Positions 15,943-24,724 of a DNA stretch of 25,193 bases are shown piece after piece. Every line of letters starts with the position of its first letter. The first letter of the stretch is position 1. The stretch is from Sergeia podlipaevii. Its lineage: Eukaryota > Euglenozoa > Kinetoplastea > Trypanosomatida > Trypanosomatidae. The DNA is taken from assembly GCA_030849805.1 (NCBI GenBank), contig JASANZ010001929.1, positions 1 to 25,193 on the forward strand, in the 5' to 3' direction. Below the pieces are notes generated by a model that did no database searches, was not told the DNA's origin, and saw only the letters and a list, made by a program, of their open reading frames with translations. A program made the translations under genes and the position numbers.

Positions 15943-17349
15943 TCAGCGATGTGTCGAAGTACCCCCAGCTAAACCAGATACACCGTTATTCTCCAAGTAG
16001 TGCTCATAGGACGCTACAACATCCTCGCTTCTATCGGCCATGCGTATTAGTAGCATTTTAAGGTCTTCAATCGTTTTCTCCTTCTCGGACACAAGATCGT
16101 GCACCTTCTGCTCCAGCACCTTGATGTCCTCTGCGTTAATGTTGGCACGCTTAAGCAACTCAGTAAGCTTAGCATCCCTTCCCTCGAGTTGGTTCTGAAC
16201 AAGCTCCAGCTTCTTCTGCAATAGCACACGGCGGAACGTAGACTTCTTCTGAATGTCCTGCAGCATTTTATTGTACTTGTTCAGAATGATGTCACGATCC
16301 TCGACTAACTTTGCATGGCGCTGAGTGAGCACCTCATGCTCCCAGGAAAGAGTCTGATAGTCCTGATCTAGTTCCTTCACCTGCCCCTTTAGTTGCTGAA
16401 GTTTCCCCTTATCAGACAAATAGTTGACGAGCTCCAGTTCAAGGTCCTTCTTCTGACGCTGCAGTTTGGCAAGAGGCTCGGTCAGCTTCTTGTTGCGCTG
16501 CGCTACCTCAAACATGGCCTTCTCGTTGTGCGCCTCCGTACGCTTGCGAGCATACACTTCATCCTTCAATGTACGAATAGTTTCTAAGTTGTTGGAGGTG
16601 ATCTCGCTGTAGTAGTCTTTGATCTCCTTGAAGGTGCGCTCGTGGACTTCGCGGAGTTCAGCCACATGCTGCTCCTTTCTCTTTTCGATTTGCTGAATCT
16701 CCTCGTGACGTTCGCGGTCCATGTCCTCCCGCAGCTTTTTTATCATCTGCTCATACTTAAGGTGGATCTCCTTGATCTCTCGCTCGAACTGCGCCTGTTG
16801 CTCTGCAATTTCCTTATCCTGCTGAGCCACCAGCGCCATGTTTTGGGTTCTATGGTGCACTTCCATTTCTCGATCCATCACCTTAGCATCACGAATGTCA
16901 CGCTTCATATTTAGCTCTATTTGTCGATACTCATCCTCCTTTGCCATGAGTGCGCGCTCGGCCTCCTCCTTGAGGGTTGACAACTGCAGCTGATTCTCGT
17001 AGAGCAGGTGGCAGATCTTTTGCTTGAACACCTTCTTCTCTACCTCCTGACGCTCCGCAAGCTCGGCCTTCTCTTGATCCTTTTCGCGAATCCTCTCCTT
17101 GCTCTCACCCAACTCCTTCTTTGAAATCTCCCAAAAAGAAATGATGCGGTCACGCTCCAACTGAAAGTAGTTGCGCATCGCCTTAGTCTTCTGCAGCGCA
17201 TCTGTCGCTAGCCAAATCTCACGCCCGTCTACCACTTCAGGAGCTGCCACAGAACCCGCGGCAGCCCCCGCCACAGATTTCCTCTTCTCATCTGCCGCGC
17301 TGGCAGACCTCCCCTTTGTAGCGGTCGAGGGTTTCGTTTTGGGGGGCAT
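15943..17349 (-). CDS. DRC4: Trypanin / DRC4 (GAS8) nexin-dynein regulatory complex subunit
   Basis: A 468-residue, almost wholly coiled-coil axonemal protein. It matches trypanin, the kinetoplastid orthologue of DRC4/GAS8, which links outer doublet microtubules in the nexin-dynein regulatory complex and is needed for coordinated flagellar beating. The first 40 residues are a basic, Ala/Ser-rich tail (PPKTKPSTATKGRSASAADE). A conserved block follows at 44-130 (REIWLATDALQKTKAMRNYF, QLERDRIISFWEISKKELGE, KVFKQKICHLLYENQLQL), which is typical of GAS8. Heptad-rich helices then run to about 445, including ERTFKEIKDYYSEITSNNLE and LSWEHEVLTQRHAKLVEDRD, both strongly conserved in the family. T. brucei trypanin has nearly the same length. 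The ATG at 17349 is the first in the frame and has a good acceptor upstream. No defects are seen. Confidence 0.95.
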   Translation of the reverse strand: MPPKTKPSTATKGRSASAADEKRKSVAGAAAGSVAAPEVVDGREIWLATDALQKTKAMRNYFQLERDRIISFWEISKKELGESKERIREKDQEKAELAERQEVEKKVFKQKICHLLYENQLQLSTLKEEAERALMAKEDEYRQIELNMKRDIRDAKVMDREMEVHHRTQNMALVAQQDKEIAEQQAQFEREIKEIHLKYEQMIKKLREDMDRERHEEIQQIEKRKEQHVAELREVHERTFKEIKDYYSEITSNNLETIRTLKDEVYARKRTEAHNEKAMFEVAQRNKKLTEPLAKLQRQKKDLELELVNYLSDKGKLQQLKGQVKELDQDYQTLSWEHEVLTQRHAKLVEDRDIILNKYNKMLQDIQKKSTFRRVLLQKKLELVQNQLEGRDAKLTELLKRANINAEDIKVLEQKVHDLVSEKEKTIEDLKMLLIRMADRSEDVVASYEHYLENNGVSGLAGGTSTHR

Positions 17350-17669
17350 GATTTACTATCCGTTTGGTGTATAGTCGCACGTCAATCTACGTACTGAGTG
17401 TTACTCAAAAGTGAAAAAAAGAAGAAGAGGGGAAAAATGAAAAAGAAAATGAAATCAATGTGTACGGCAAAGCAACTCAAAGCAGAATCAAGCCAACGTA
17501 AAAAAAAAAAAAAAAGATGAGTATTGATGTGGTGGTACTATTATTATTATTGTTATTATCAAATATCTACGTTGGCACATAAGCATTTGATCGGAGTTTT
17601 TATATATGTACGCACGCAAGAGAGCTACGCAGAACGTAAGATGGCTTGCAAAATCGCAATATCCATATA
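17350..17669. other. Intergenic region between DTWD1 and trypanin
   Basis: 320 bases: trypanin leader and DTWD1 3' UTR, with an A15 run near 17500 and a TTA/ATT microsatellite at 17539-17559. No gene is seen. Confidence 0.65.
17404..17440 (-). promoter_or_regulatory. Trans-splice acceptor of trypanin/DRC4
   Basis: A long pyrimidine tract on the minus strand (complement of 17411-17438) is followed by AG at 17405-17404, giving a leader of about 54 bases. Confidence 0.7.
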
Positions 17670-18572
17670 TTACTTTTTCTCTGTCTCCTCCTTATCTTTG
17701 CTCTCCTTAACAGTGCCATCCAATAGGCTATCCCAAGACGCGCCTTCCAAAATGTAGCCATCAAAGTGCCTATCGGTGTACCTGAGGTTGTTCTTAGAAT
17801 AACGCTGCTGAACACCAATGTATTGGTTGATGTAGTAAAACAGAAGGTCGTCCATCTCGCCATGATAGAAAGGATCATTAGAATCATCCGCAGTCGATTT
17901 GGCATCTGCAGCAGAGGTTTTTGAAGAACCACTCTCGCTTTGCAGCTGATTGGAACGGTTAACCTGAGTTACGTACTCACGAAGAAAGTAGTAGATCGCC
18001 TCAACTGTAGCAAGATAAGTGGGGTCATTGTTCTGAAAGCGCCAGAAGAGGGAAGTTTGAGAACGAATGCGAACGTGCTTGAACCTACTTACGCGTTCGT
18101 CACGCGCGATACCTTTGCTTTGCTGCCACGTACTGTCCACAAACACAACGTTCTTGTAGTTTTCCAGATTTTCTACCTCGTGAAGCTCCACGCTCTGCGT
18201 GCTTGGATATAGAACAAGCGTGTTTTCAGGCTCTAGTTGTTCAGGCACTGTCGGATACTCAACAATGTGCAAGTCAGGAGAGATGGTTGAGGCAGCAAGA
18301 CTTGTGCTCTTGCCCCTTAGCTCGTTGGGGTGAAGAATAACAAAGACATTTAATGGCAACTTCAATGGAGGTGGATGACTTTCTGGATGCACCACGGTGA
18401 GGCAGTCATAACAGTAGAAAAGTCGACGCTTATTACACTTTGGGCACGGGCGTCGCTCATGCTGCTCTGTCAGTAGTCTAAGTGGCACGGAAAACTTAAG
18501 ACTTCGAATGAAATCGTGCACCTTTGTGATCCTCTCGTCAGCTGGCTCGTCATATCCTCTTTCGCGCTTCAT
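17670..18572 (-). CDS. DTW-domain tRNA-uridine aminocarboxypropyltransferase, DTWD1-like
   Basis: A 300-residue DTW-domain protein. This family transfers the 3-amino-3-carboxypropyl group of S-adenosylmethionine to uridine in tRNA (acp3U); human DTWD1 acts on U20 and bacterial TapT on U47. A zinc-ribbon pattern CPKCNKRRLFYCYDC holds Cys43, 46, 54 and 57. Next come VFVILHPNELRGKST (76-90), where the HP-x-E-x3-ST pattern is usual in the family, LVLYPS (119-124), and the signature VDSTWQQ (145-151), that is DxTW. The helix PTYLATVEAIYYFLREY (184-200) matches the late family motif. A Ser/Asp/Lys-rich insert at 207-235 interrupts the C-terminal part before MDDLLFYYINQYIGVQ. The spacing and Cys set favour DTWD1 over DTWD2. 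The ATG at 18572 follows an acceptor about 55 bases upstream. Substrate position is inferred. Confidence 0.93.
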   Translation of the reverse strand: MKRERGYDEPADERITKVHDFIRSLKFSVPLRLLTEQHERRPCPKCNKRRLFYCYDCLTVVHPESHPPPLKLPLNVFVILHPNELRGKSTSLAASTISPDLHIVEYPTVPEQLEPENTLVLYPSTQSVELHEVENLENYKNVVFVDSTWQQSKGIARDERVSRFKHVRIRSQTSLFWRFQNNDPTYLATVEAIYYFLREYVTQVNRSNQLQSESGSSKTSAADAKSTADDSNDPFYHGEMDDLLFYYINQYIGVQQRYSKNNLRYTDRHFDGYILEGASWDSLLDGTVKESKDKEETEKK

Positions 18573-19078
18573 ATGTGCAAAAGTGCTATCGAGTGTGTTG
18601 TATTAACTATATTAGCAAGGTGTTCTGCTTCAACATGAAAAGAAGAAAATAGTGTTAAAAGTCAAAATATAGAGGTCTGTGTGTGCTATTTACAATAATA
18701 TTTTTTAAGACTAATGCAATAAAGTGGTCAAGATTGGAAAAATAAACATGTCCTTTTTAAAAAAAAAAAAAACTGTATGAAGCAAAGTAAACAACAATCT
18801 CAGCATGCATGAGGCTCAAAAAGTAAACAGTACCTTCATACGCACAAAAAGATGTAACGCCCAAAATAGTTCCATCTTTCTTCCCTCTTGTCTCAAACTG
18901 CCTTATTGACGAGACGGCAAAATAAAATTGTGTCTATTCTCTATGATGAGAAAGGGATCACACAGAAGGATTCTTCTTCATTAAGGGTGCGAAACCAATT
19001 CTACTATTTGTATAGAAGGGTAATTATCCGAGGACACGGCGGTGCCCAATCCAACGAAAGAACCCTGTATTTTTTGCG
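18573..19078. other. Intergenic region between POLE2 and DTWD1
   Basis: 506 bases of POLE2 3' UTR and DTWD1 leader, with an A-run near 18760. The plus-strand open frame at 18888-19187 runs into POLE2 antisense and is not supported. Confidence 0.65.
18628..18650 (-). promoter_or_regulatory. Candidate trans-splice acceptor of DTWD1
   Basis: A T/C-rich tract (complement of 18636-18650) is followed by AG at 18629-18628 and a second AG three bases on; the leader is about 55 bases. Confidence 0.6.
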
Positions 19079-20698
19079 TCAACGCCCAAGGCTACTCACA
19101 CTGCATTCACCATCGGCAGGTGTGTACCATAAAAAGGTGGTACTGACAGCAAATGATCCAGGATTGACGACGTGTACACCCTTGTAGTAGCATTCCCACT
19201 GTTCCGTGGAATCACAAAGCAAAAGTGTGTGTGGGAGCACTGGTAATCTAAGTGCGTCGTCTGCCTTCCACAGTACTGGGGTATGAAGATCGGGGCACAT
19301 ATGTGCCTCATCAATGATCGTCTTTGCTATCCGTTCGAACGATGTAAAAGGTGCTTCTGCTTCCGTACGCTCGGACCGTCTCCAGTTAAAGCAGCGCTCG
19401 CTTTCCTGCAGTACACGAAGAAAGTCGCGTCGAGAAACGACAATTTCATGTGTGTAAAAGCGTAATCGACAAGGATTGGGTGCCAAAGAAACCCTTTTGA
19501 TCCTTCCACGAAGACCTTTTGCAAAGTATTCTGTGATGGCAGGTTGGGGTAATACTCCTTGTAAAGCAGAAATGTCGTTTTGGCCTGGCACTAGAATAAA
19601 ATGGCTATGCAGCGCGGCGGCGGGGGCGTTAGTAGCAACGCAAGTGCCTAGGCTATCCAATAGACTGCGAAGACGATCCGAGCCCTCAAAGGTATTAGAA
19701 AGATGAGAGGCATCGCCGTAGCTGATTGGGGTGGACATGAAGTTCCCAACCAGTACGAACGTCGTCTCAGCTAATTCTTGCTCACTTCGCTCCTGCATTC
19801 GTTGAAAGAAATACGACAAATTACTCATCGTTGATGGCTTATCAAGATGAACATGAGCCATAAAAATGATCACCGATTGAAATGCGTTCTTTTCTAGAGA
19901 TACCGCTGCACTGGGATCTGTGGGAGCCAGCCCAAAAAGATCACTAGCAGCGTTGACATCAGTCAGTGTTTTCTCCCGCCTCTCCGATGGAGGAAGGTCG
20001 ACGCGACATACATCCAGCACGCCGTGGCGCCAAACGCCCACGACTACCACAAGAAACCCATTTCCAAAAAAGCAATGTGAAGGAATGTGCGTAACATCCT
20101 TTAACGCAAGCTTCACATGACCACGCAAATCCTCTAAAAATATGTCGCCTTGCCGCTTGACCATGAGACCTAGCACTGCTACCTGAACGTCCGCACTAAT
20201 ACCTTCTAATGCGGTCGTCGGAAGAAGAGGCAGCAAATTATCTCTTGCCAAGTGTTGTTTTAGGTCCTTTTTGTATATGCCGCTACGCAAGCAGCGACGA
20301 CGCGCCAGAAGATACCTCTGTCGCAAAGCCTGAAGCCTATTTTCTGCACCATCGCCCACGTACACACGCATTTCGTCAGTTATCTCGTCCATATGGACTC
20401 GCGGGACATCCCGTAGAGCGACAACCTGCACTAATGATTTGTCTTCTTTTTCAAACGCACCTCTAATTTTACTTGCCTGAATGTTGATCACAGCATCCAC
20501 TTTTGCCACATCAACAAATCGGTCCTTGGTACATTGCTTTTGAAGTAGCGCAAAAAGGTCTTTCAAAAGCTCCTGACGGTACTCACTGGCAGCATCCCTT
20601 TCCGCCAAAAATTCAGCTAGTCTCTTTAATGCAAATGGGTGAAGGCGGTACTGATAGGCCCTCGCCAACTGTTGAATCTCACGTTGATATTCAGACAT
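19079..20698 (-). CDS. POLE2: DNA polymerase epsilon subunit B
   Basis: A 539-residue homologue of POLE2/Dpb2, the second subunit of the leading-strand polymerase epsilon, which joins the catalytic subunit to the CMG helicase. The N-terminal 60 residues form the short helical domain of the family. An OB-like region follows (DVQVAVLGLMVKRQGDIFLE, about 170-235). The C-terminal calcineurin-like phosphoesterase fold is inactive, as in all B subunits: the metal-binding Asp/His set is not intact. Diagnostic stretches are FVLVGNFMSTPIS (314-326), HFILVPGQNDISALQGVLPQP (366-386), APNPCRLRFYTHEIVVSRRD (406-425), MCPDLHTPVLWKADDALRLP (467-486), and VVNPGSF (510-516). Length is close to human POLE2 (527). 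The start ATG is 15 bases past a splice AG. The nearby genes have no replication role. Identification is firm. Confidence 0.95.
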   Translation of the reverse strand: MSEYQREIQQLARAYQYRLHPFALKRLAEFLAERDAASEYRQELLKDLFALLQKQCTKDRFVDVAKVDAVINIQASKIRGAFEKEDKSLVQVVALRDVPRVHMDEITDEMRVYVGDGAENRLQALRQRYLLARRRCLRSGIYKKDLKQHLARDNLLPLLPTTALEGISADVQVAVLGLMVKRQGDIFLEDLRGHVKLALKDVTHIPSHCFFGNGFLVVVVGVWRHGVLDVCRVDLPPSERREKTLTDVNAASDLFGLAPTDPSAAVSLEKNAFQSVIIFMAHVHLDKPSTMSNLSYFFQRMQERSEQELAETTFVLVGNFMSTPISYGDASHLSNTFEGSDRLRSLLDSLGTCVATNAPAAALHSHFILVPGQNDISALQGVLPQPAITEYFAKGLRGRIKRVSLAPNPCRLRFYTHEIVVSRRDFLRVLQESERCFNWRRSERTEAEAPFTSFERIAKTIIDEAHMCPDLHTPVLWKADDALRLPVLPHTLLLCDSTEQWECYYKGVHVVNPGSFAVSTTFLWYTPADGECSVSSLGR

Positions 20699-21063
20699 GT
20701 GCTAATCTGTGCCCTAAAGGTCAGAATGAAAAAATGGAAGCAATAGGAAGAGAAACAGTTCATCTACAGAAAAACATATCGCACGTAAAAACAAGTAAAA
20801 AAAAAGACGGCATAAAGCAGAAGTTTCGCAAAGCAAAGAAAGAACCCAGCAATGGTTGAAATGATTATGTGCAAGCATGTGCAAAAATTCAGCCCGCAAC
20901 TTTCCGCAGTTAAAATGAAAATAATAATACTAGCAATAGTAATTATAGTATACAGCGTGACAAAAAAAAAAATCATAGAAAATAGTAAAGCGCTCCATAT
21001 ACAAACCAATTGCAGCACAATAAAGTACATGTCAATTTTTTATTGTTAAAGAATCAGTACCTG
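20699..21063. other. Intergenic region between the 295-aa gene and POLE2
   Basis: 365 bases with the 3' UTR of the 295-aa gene and the POLE2 leader, including AAT-rich stretches near 20920 and an A-run at 20961. No gene is seen. Confidence 0.65.
20714..20756 (-). promoter_or_regulatory. Trans-splice acceptor of POLE2
   Basis: A long T/C-rich tract (complement of about 20722-20756) precedes the first AG at 20715-20714; the leader would be only 15 bases. Confidence 0.65.
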
Positions 21064-21951
21064 CTAACGTGCTGGTTTCCGTGATTTTTTAGATCGTTTC
21101 TTTGTTGTTCTCTCGTTTGCATCTTTTCTATTGAATTCTGCGTGTAGTAGCAAAACAGCATCTGCATCCGCTGGTGTTCTCCAATCAAATGAAACAGGCT
21201 CTATTGAGTTGATCCATCTCAGTGGAACTAGTGGATACATGCCGTAAGGTGGCTTGAAAAACTTAAAGCAAGCTTCAAAGATTTGCTTTAAGAAATACTT
21301 GCTTAGCATTCCACATTCCGGAGACAAAAATATAGTCTCAAATAGAAATAGATCAACTTCAGTCAACCCGCGATCCTCCATAAGCTGTTTCACCGCTGAC
21401 AGCTGCTCATGGCGAACAAGTTGCGTTGCATTTCCCTGAGCTGGCTCTATCGATTTTAAACTGTTGTCGACTGTGTCTAAGGTGACAAAGCCATCCCCAA
21501 CATGAAGCTGAAGAGGAAGAGAACGATAGCAGTGACCAATAATGCCGCCACGCGTCACCTCCTGTTCAAACCCTATCTGAAGTGCTTTGCATAGTACAAC
21601 ACCGTCAATAACTCCCCTAGCTGAATGCTGTCCTTCAAGAATCAAAGAGCAAAACTCACGATGTAGAATGGACGAGCATACTCCATGCAGACGCAAAAAA
21701 TCTGAAAACTCCTTTGTGGAGAACTTGAAATCCCTCGAGGGATGTGCTATGGTGCGAAGGCATTTCCAAATGCCCTCAATCGGCGTTCCATCCCACCCCC
21801 TTTCAGCAGAAAGTTGCCTTTTCACACGTTCCTCAAGACTGTACGATCGACGATTCTCATATGGCGTATTCCATGGTGGTGTACTACTCTTTGTAGCTTC
21901 TGCAAGAAACGCACTGAAGCCGTTATCCCAATCTGCAGGGTCACGGATCAT
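21064..21951 (-). CDS. Hypothetical protein, mostly helical, basic C-terminal tail
   Basis: A 295-residue protein that I do not recognise. The composition is that of a real, folded protein. It starts MIRDPADWDNGFSAFLAEAT; a conserved-looking block runs through ERGWDGTPIEGIWKCLRTIA (50-69), then paired helices FSTKEFSDFLRLHG and HREFCSLILEG followed by GVIDGVVLCKAL (76-123). That helix-loop-helix pattern is faintly like degenerate EF-hand pairs but has no intact calcium loop. A further helical block is at 180-235 (HEQLSAVKQLMEDRGLTEVD, KYFLKQIFEACFKFF), with an aromatic, Pro-rich segment PPYGMYPLVPLRWI near 237-250. The last 20 residues are strongly basic (RTTKKRSKKSRKPAR), as in a nuclear-targeting or RNA-binding tail. 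There is no signal peptide or TM helix. The ATG at 21951 is supported by an acceptor about 40 bases upstream. Confidence 0.85.
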   Translation of the reverse strand: MIRDPADWDNGFSAFLAEATKSSTPPWNTPYENRRSYSLEERVKRQLSAERGWDGTPIEGIWKCLRTIAHPSRDFKFSTKEFSDFLRLHGVCSSILHREFCSLILEGQHSARGVIDGVVLCKALQIGFEQEVTRGGIIGHCYRSLPLQLHVGDGFVTLDTVDNSLKSIEPAQGNATQLVRHEQLSAVKQLMEDRGLTEVDLFLFETIFLSPECGMLSKYFLKQIFEACFKFFKPPYGMYPLVPLRWINSIEPVSFDWRTPADADAVLLLHAEFNRKDANERTTKKRSKKSRKPAR

Positions 21952-22365
21952 GTTAATCTAGTGCCCTGTTTGCTAATGCAAGCCACGCCCCTCTGAGCAA
22001 AAGGGAGCAAAAAAGAGGCAAGCAAATCGAGCTAAAATAGTGTCTCCACAACTATACGTTCTTTGCTGGCAAAAAAAAACAAAGGAGGGATAAAAAGATA
22101 GCCTTTTTTCTTTTAAAATTTTGTCAAAATGGAATGATTTTCATGGTGAAACTGTTGAAAAGAAAAAAAGGGCCACAAAACGAACATTTTTTTTAGCATG
22201 CAGCAAAACGATGTGTTGAGTAATACGAATGAAAAAGCGATACTCACCTCTCAGACGCGGGTAAACGACGAAAAAAACATATATGACGTGCAAAGCGACT
22301 ATCTAAAGAGCATGACAAATCCTTATATAGAAAAAAAAGGCGCTTGTGCTGTTGGAGTATTAAAG
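21952..22365. other. Intergenic region between the 207-aa gene and the 295-aa gene
   Basis: 414 bases of A/T-rich spacer with several A-runs and two plus-strand T-runs (near 22105 and 22190). No gene is seen. Confidence 0.65.
21993..22020 (-). promoter_or_regulatory. Trans-splice acceptor of the 295-aa gene
   Basis: A pyrimidine tract (complement of 21995-22019, with few interruptions) runs into AG at 21994-21993; the leader is about 41 bases. Confidence 0.65.
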
Positions 22366-22989
22366 TCATAAAGCTGCAGCACGATTGACCAGCTTCCGTA
22401 GCCTTACTACTTCCTCGGAAAGCAATGAGTTATCCATTTTCACGCTTACAAGCTCACTTCGTAATGAAGCTAACTCTTTCACTAGCTGTTGATTCTTCTC
22501 ATTATTTACGTCGGCCCGAGCCCTTTCTCTCGTGAGTTCAAGCTCGTAATATATGGGACCAGTATTCCCTCCTTGTGGTGCCACCAATTTGCTGGAGACT
22601 TTCTCTTTTGCCGCATCTTTTGTAGTCAAGTACAACTTTGTTGCCTCTTGTAATTCAGTTGCTCTCCTTTGGTTTGCGTCAGCACGTTGCGTTTCCTCGT
22701 GTAAGTTGCGGAGAAGCACATTGTTCAGAAGATACGTACCCTTAGCATCCTGTTGAATACTAAAGCAGTACGTTCCCACTACGATTGTGATGCACCAAGC
22801 GGCAATAACGCTCCCCTTTGCAGCTGGAGCAAGCCACCAAGCACGAAACCGATTTATTGGAGACGACACATCTCGCCAAGGAGTAGAATCGCCTGGTGCT
22901 TGTCGATGAGTTCCTTCGTGAAATGTACTTTGGGCATAACGGTGTAGTTCAGGCTGAAAGCTTTGCCAACGAGCAAGTGTTCGCTTCAT
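22366..22989 (-). CDS. Single-TM coiled-coil protein, possibly mitochondrial
   Basis: A 207-residue protein of unknown function. The first 50 residues contain more Arg/Lys than acidic residues and begin MKRTLARWQSFQPELHRYAQ, compatible with a mitochondrial targeting segment. One TM helix lies at about 59-78 (GSVIAAWCITIVVGTYCFSI). The rest is helical and charged, with coiled-coil character at about 92-125 and 150-203 (NNEKNQQLVKELASLRSELV, then heptads to VVRLRKLVNRAAAL). This is the architecture of a membrane-anchored coiled-coil protein, with the large C-terminal part on one side of the membrane. No enzymatic motif is visible. The ATG at 22989 is 8 to 14 bases after candidate AGs. A plasma-membrane or ER location cannot be excluded. 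Confidence 0.83.
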   Translation of the reverse strand: MKRTLARWQSFQPELHRYAQSTFHEGTHRQAPGDSTPWRDVSSPINRFRAWWLAPAAKGSVIAAWCITIVVGTYCFSIQQDAKGTYLLNNVLLRNLHEETQRADANQRRATELQEATKLYLTTKDAAKEKVSSKLVAPQGGNTGPIYYELELTRERARADVNNEKNQQLVKELASLRSELVSVKMDNSLLSEEVVRLRKLVNRAAAL

Positions 22990-23367
22990 CGGATAAACTA
23001 TTCCTTATATATTGACAGAAAAAAAGTGAAGAAACAAAAGTAATATTTTTGTCACTATTCCCAATTTACGGCATTTTGTGTCGCACTTTAAAAAAAAGGT
23101 CGAAAAGAAAAAAAGATCTCACATCGAAAACTGATATTTTATTTTCTTCCATAGAGAAAAATGAAAATAATAAAATGTTCATCTGAAAAGAAAAAAATTC
23201 AGCACACAAAACCGCAACTCATAAAAAGAGGTGATTAGTTTCATTTTCTTTTTAGTTGCTTTTCTAAATGGAACAAGAATCAAAACATAAAATTGAAATT
23301 GGAAGAAAATAATACGTTGAATAAGTTTTTCTTTTGTCGTACTTAGCCCATATTGACTGGGTTCTGT
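22990..23367. other. Intergenic region between Rpn13 and the 207-aa gene
   Basis: 378 bases of A/T-rich spacer holding the Rpn13 3' UTR and the 207-aa gene leader. No gene is seen. Confidence 0.65.
22998..23040 (-). promoter_or_regulatory. Candidate trans-splice acceptor of the 207-aa gene
   Basis: A T-rich tract (complement of about 23018-23040) is followed by AG at 23005-23004 and another at 22999-22998, leaving a leader of about 8 to 14 bases. Confidence 0.55.
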
Positions 23368-24117
23368 TTATGTTTTTTTGGCGGCCTTGGAAATACTCGA
23401 TAGAAATGCCTCGACACCACTCCGGCCAGCGGTTTGTGGAATGCCAAAAGACACGACAAGCTTTTCGTACGTCATTGGATCATTAAGAGCGCTTGTCAAC
23501 GCTGCAGCAGTGGCAGTGACCTGTGGGTTTTTGACTTGCTCAACAATACTTGCCGACGCATCAACACCCTCTGGCAAAAATTCCTTTAGTTTTGACATAT
23601 AAAATGTAGGATCCTCTTTAAGTGCATCAGTAAGTTTCGAAAAAGATATAATATCCACAAGACTGACATCCTGAGGAATACTGGGTGTATTACCCGCAGA
23701 AATACCAGCAAGCAACTTTTTGAAATCATCAAGTTCAACTGCGCGGGAAGTGCCAGTCGAACTTTGAGGGGATAAAATACTTTTTAGCTTGCTTATGTGA
23801 CCAGCGTCCTTCGAATCCAACTTGTCTTGAAACCAAAAAAAGTACCGATCCACATGTGCCCCTGTAACCTCAAGTAAAATCATTCGGCCTGTGGTGCATT
23901 TTTCCACAACAGAGGCAGACGTTCTCCCCTTAGGGAGATTCACTAGTTGTTGCTCATCGGGTGAAGTCCAAATCATTTCAATATAATCAGGCCCTTTCAC
24001 CAAAAAAGAAAGATAACCCTTCGCCGCAAGTGGTGTGACAATGCCTCTCTGATACGTTGCCTTTCCGGCACGAAACTGCAACACGGGAGTACCCTTTAAC
24101 TTGGGTGGCGGAATCAT
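23368..24117 (-). CDS. RPN13: 26S proteasome ubiquitin receptor Rpn13 / ADRM1
   Basis: A 249-residue homologue of Rpn13/ADRM1, a 19S-particle subunit that docks on Rpn2, binds ubiquitin through its PRU domain and, where a DEUBAD domain is present, activates the deubiquitinase UCH37. The PRU domain spans about 9-115: VLQFRAGKATYQRGIVTP (12-29), MIW ending at Trp50, GRMILLEV (77-84) and YFFWFQDK (92-99). A linker of about 25 residues leads to a DEUBAD-like helical domain (about 135-245; DVSLVDIISFSKLTDALKED, FLPEG, VKNPQVTATAAALTSAL, GIPQTAGRSGVEAFLSSI). Human ADRM1 has 407 residues with a longer linker. The residues that contact ubiquitin in human PRU do not appear to be kept here (see findings). 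The frame opens at a GTG at 24126, but the ATG at 24117 is preferred. Confidence 0.92.
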   Translation of the reverse strand: MIPPPKLKGTPVLQFRAGKATYQRGIVTPLAAKGYLSFLVKGPDYIEMIWTSPDEQQLVNLPKGRTSASVVEKCTTGRMILLEVTGAHVDRYFFWFQDKLDSKDAGHISKLKSILSPQSSTGTSRAVELDDFKKLLAGISAGNTPSIPQDVSLVDIISFSKLTDALKEDPTFYMSKLKEFLPEGVDASASIVEQVKNPQVTATAAALTSALNDPMTYEKLVVSFGIPQTAGRSGVEAFLSSISKAAKKT

Positions 24118-24724
24118 TTTAGACACTCACTGAAAAACGTACGTTGTAAATGTAAAAAAGAAGTTGAAAATTATATGATAACTTTCTTCAAAGCGAAAAA
24201 AAAAGTAAATAAGAGGTTCAAAAAGAATTCAATAATAGGCTAGCACGAGAAAGAAAAAGAAAGTTGAAAAAAATCTGGCCAAGCGCGCACAGCAAACCAC
24301 AAAACGCAAAATAAAAAAAAGCATAAATAAATCTTGATTTGCTTAACTTTTATCAGAAGCTCCTCAGAAGCAACAACAAAAAAAGCTAAATGGAGAACAA
24401 TGGAGAACATTAACTAAAAAAAACACGCCATTTACAGCAAACTATGACTAAGCAACAATTTGGGATTTACGCCAAAAGAAGAACTGCTATCACTATACGC
24501 TAGAAAAAAATGTTATTATACCTTTCATTTGCTTCTTGCTTTGCACACAGCACTTTAGTAATGCTAATTGCGAGGTACAAAAAAGTTGTCTTTCCCCCTC
24601 GTTTTCTATCTACTTCCTCCATTGCAAATACAATGTTATGCATAAGAAAGCTACTACAATACTATATAAAAAAAAACAGTACAATATGATGATCACATCT
24701 AAAACGAACTAGCATCCAAAATAA
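24118..24724. other. Intergenic region between the 140-aa gene and Rpn13
   Basis: 607 bases of A-rich spacer with the 3' UTR of the 140-aa gene and the Rpn13 leader. A short direct repeat (tggagaaca, twice in 24391-24410) is the only structure that stands out. No gene is seen. Confidence 0.65.
24130..24170 (-). promoter_or_regulatory. Candidate trans-splice acceptor of Rpn13
   Basis: A T-rich stretch (complement of about 24132-24170) ends in AG at 24131-24130, with a second AG four bases on. The leader would be about 12 bases, so the non-ATG codon at 24126 would sit almost at the mRNA cap junction and is unlikely to be used. Confidence 0.6.
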
